Positions 62,910 through 64,000 of a DNA stretch of 64,000 bases are shown in pieces. The notes under the pieces were generated by a model. The model did no database searches, was not told the DNA's origin, and saw nothing but the letters and a program-made list of their open reading frames with translations. The position numbers were made by a program, and so were the translations under genes. Positions within the stretch are counted from its first letter, which is position 1. Every line of letters starts with the position of its first letter. The stretch is from Adiantum capillus-veneris. Its lineage: Eukaryota; Streptophyta; Polypodiopsida; Polypodiales; Pteridaceae. The stretch lies in the NCBI GenBank assembly GCA_014529385.2, contig CM043945.1, positions 142,390,241 to 142,454,240 on the forward strand, given 5' to 3'.

Positions 62910-63161
62910 TGTTTAAGGCATAGACATTCAGAATAGACAAACATAGAAATCAGAACAGAACACAGAAACTGACTATAGACTAAATCCGCCATAACTTCCG
63001 CTTTCACATTCCCAAGAAGATAATGATCGACAATTACATAGTTCGAGAATACTAATGGGCAACGCCCTTTCCAAAGAACACCCCTTGGAATCCCAAAAGT
63101 ACAAAAGTTTACATTCCAACTTCCACTAAGGTAAAACATCCTAAAATTCCTAGGCTTAACA
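62910..63161 (-). repeat. Gypsy 5' LTR
   Basis: 252 bp; partner of 54426-54679. Ends directly at the ATGAG duplication. Confidence 0.92.
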
Positions 63162-64000
63162 ATGAGTAAAGGGAGGTGCCATGCCCTAAGGACATGATCA
63201 GTCCACAAAGGGGAGTAAGCCTAAAGCTTTGCAGAAAGCTTTGAGCTTCTCACGAGACAATGCGTTTGTGAAAAGATCTGCAAGGTTGTCCTGTGTTTTC
63301 ACATAAGCCAAGTTGATCTCTTCTGCTAAGAGCCTCTCCCTGACATAGTAGTAATGCACCTCAATGTTCTTTGTGCGAGCATGAAAAACAGGGTTCTTCG
63401 CAACTGCCAGTGCACTCTGATTGTCAGTGTAGATAGTGTTGGCAGTGTCCTGTCCAACACCCAAATCATCCATGAGGTGTCTGAGCCATACACAGTGAAT
63501 CGTAGCTGTGAAGAGTGCCCTGTACGCAGCCTCACAACTCGAAATGGCCACATTAGGTTTCTTCTTGCTCAACCATGATATACATGAACTGCCAAGCATG
63601 AAACAAAAACCACTTGTTGACACTCGTGTGTCAAAACAACCAGCCCAATCTTAGTCCGAAAAAGCATGTAAGTCTAGCGGCAATGATCCCCCCTTGGGAT
63701 AAAAAAATCCAAGATATAAAGTGCCACTATGGTAGCGGAAAATCCTCTTGACAGCCTTCCAATGCTTAGACCCTAGGCTATGGATATATCTGCTCACCTG
63801 TGAGACTTCCAATGCTTAGACCCTAGGCTATGGATTTCCTTTCTTGACAAACCGTGAGGCTGCATTACATAAACTTCCTCAAATATGTCACCAATCAAGA
63901 AAGCAGTAACAATGTCTTATTGATGTACATCCCAACCAAACTGAGCTGACAATGCACATAGAAAAATGCATAGTAGTCATACTAGAAGTGGGAGCAAAAG
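63162..64000 (-). pseudogene. Second copia copy: pol fragment (RT and RNase H), internally deleted
   Basis: The segment 63198-63623 on the minus strand encodes the RNase H end, ending LLPFVD like the copia at 22227-27353 and closely similar to it. Upstream, a stop replaces the codon before DWAGC (near 63655). At about 63757-63836 a ~30-bp stretch (CTTCCAATGCTTAGACCCTA plus GGCTATGGAT) is duplicated. Beyond it the sequence jumps to the start of the reverse transcriptase (GWDVHQ, DIFEEVYV at about 63870-63960). Roughly 570 bp of RT, including the YVDD site, are therefore missing. The element continues past the window; its 3' LTR is at 54112-54381 beyond the nested gypsy insertion. Confidence 0.9.

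Larger units (their letters stand above)
54426..63161 (-). mobile_element. Ty3/gypsy retrotransposon nested in the second copia copy
   Basis: Related LTRs lie at 54426-54679 and 62910-63161, beginning TGTTTAAGGCATAGACATTC and ending GCTTAACA. ATGAG flanks both ends (54421-54425 and 63162-63166), a 5-bp target duplication. The intact copia element elsewhere in the window has the unbroken site (CACATGAGTAAAGGGA on its complementary strand), proving the nesting. Genes run leftward: gag-pro, pol (RT, RNase H, integrase), then an extra ORF before the 3' LTR. Substitutions and small indels between the LTRs suggest a fairly old insertion. Confidence 0.95.

Overview
The window is eukaryotic nuclear DNA from a land plant. 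It has spliced genes with GT-AG introns, plant-type CACTA, Mutator-like (MULE), Ty1/copia and Ty3/gypsy elements, long dinucleotide arrays and many nested insertions. The protein flavour (a SWIM-finger MULE family, a divergent kinase family, large nested retroelements) fits a large-genome seed-free vascular plant such as a fern, but the sequence alone does not prove this. I see no complete, intact, ordinary host gene. Almost every coding region belongs to a mobile element and most carry nonsense or frameshift lesions.

Layout. 1-5.7 kb: a hAT transposase tail, an open zinc-binding hypothetical ORF (-), a decayed protein kinase (-) and a 175-bp satellite-like array. 5,820-13,824: a complete CACTA (En/Spm) element with a 3-bp AGC target duplication. 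It has hairpin-rich subterminal repeats, a broken multi-exon TNP2-type transposase, a TNPA-like second gene and a captured fragment of a heavy-metal-associated isoprenylated protein that keeps a CaaX box. 15.0-16.6 kb: a decayed MULE transposase (+). 17.1-21.9 kb: a degenerate gypsy element (-), apparently split by a block of LTR-like direct repeats. 22,227-27,353: a young Ty1/copia element with 227-bp LTRs differing at 3 sites and AATAA target duplications.

31,432-42,619: an 11.2-kb MULE bounded by a perfect 9-bp duplication (TATATAAAT) and long terminal inverted repeats. Its transposase (GCM/WRKY-like zinc region, DDE core, SWIM finger) runs leftward. A second, divergently transcribed multi-exon gene runs rightward and ends in what looks like a permuted (beta-class) DNA N6-adenine/N4-cytosine methyltransferase domain. 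This transposase-methyltransferase pair is the most interesting object in the window.

42.6-54.1 kb: gene-poor, with an AT-rich ~105-bp minisatellite, long (GA)n/(CT)n arrays, homopolymer G runs, a 74-bp alternating purine-pyrimidine palindrome and a divergent histone H3-like ORF (-). 54,112-64,000: a second copia copy (-) whose 3' end was split by an 8.7-kb gypsy element (54,426-63,161, target duplication ATGAG). The gypsy element carries gag-pro, pol and an extra coiled-coil ORF downstream of pol.

Many nonsense codons are those expected from C-to-T decay of methylated DNA (CAG to TAG, TGG to TGA or TAG, CGA to TGA), consistent with silenced repeats.
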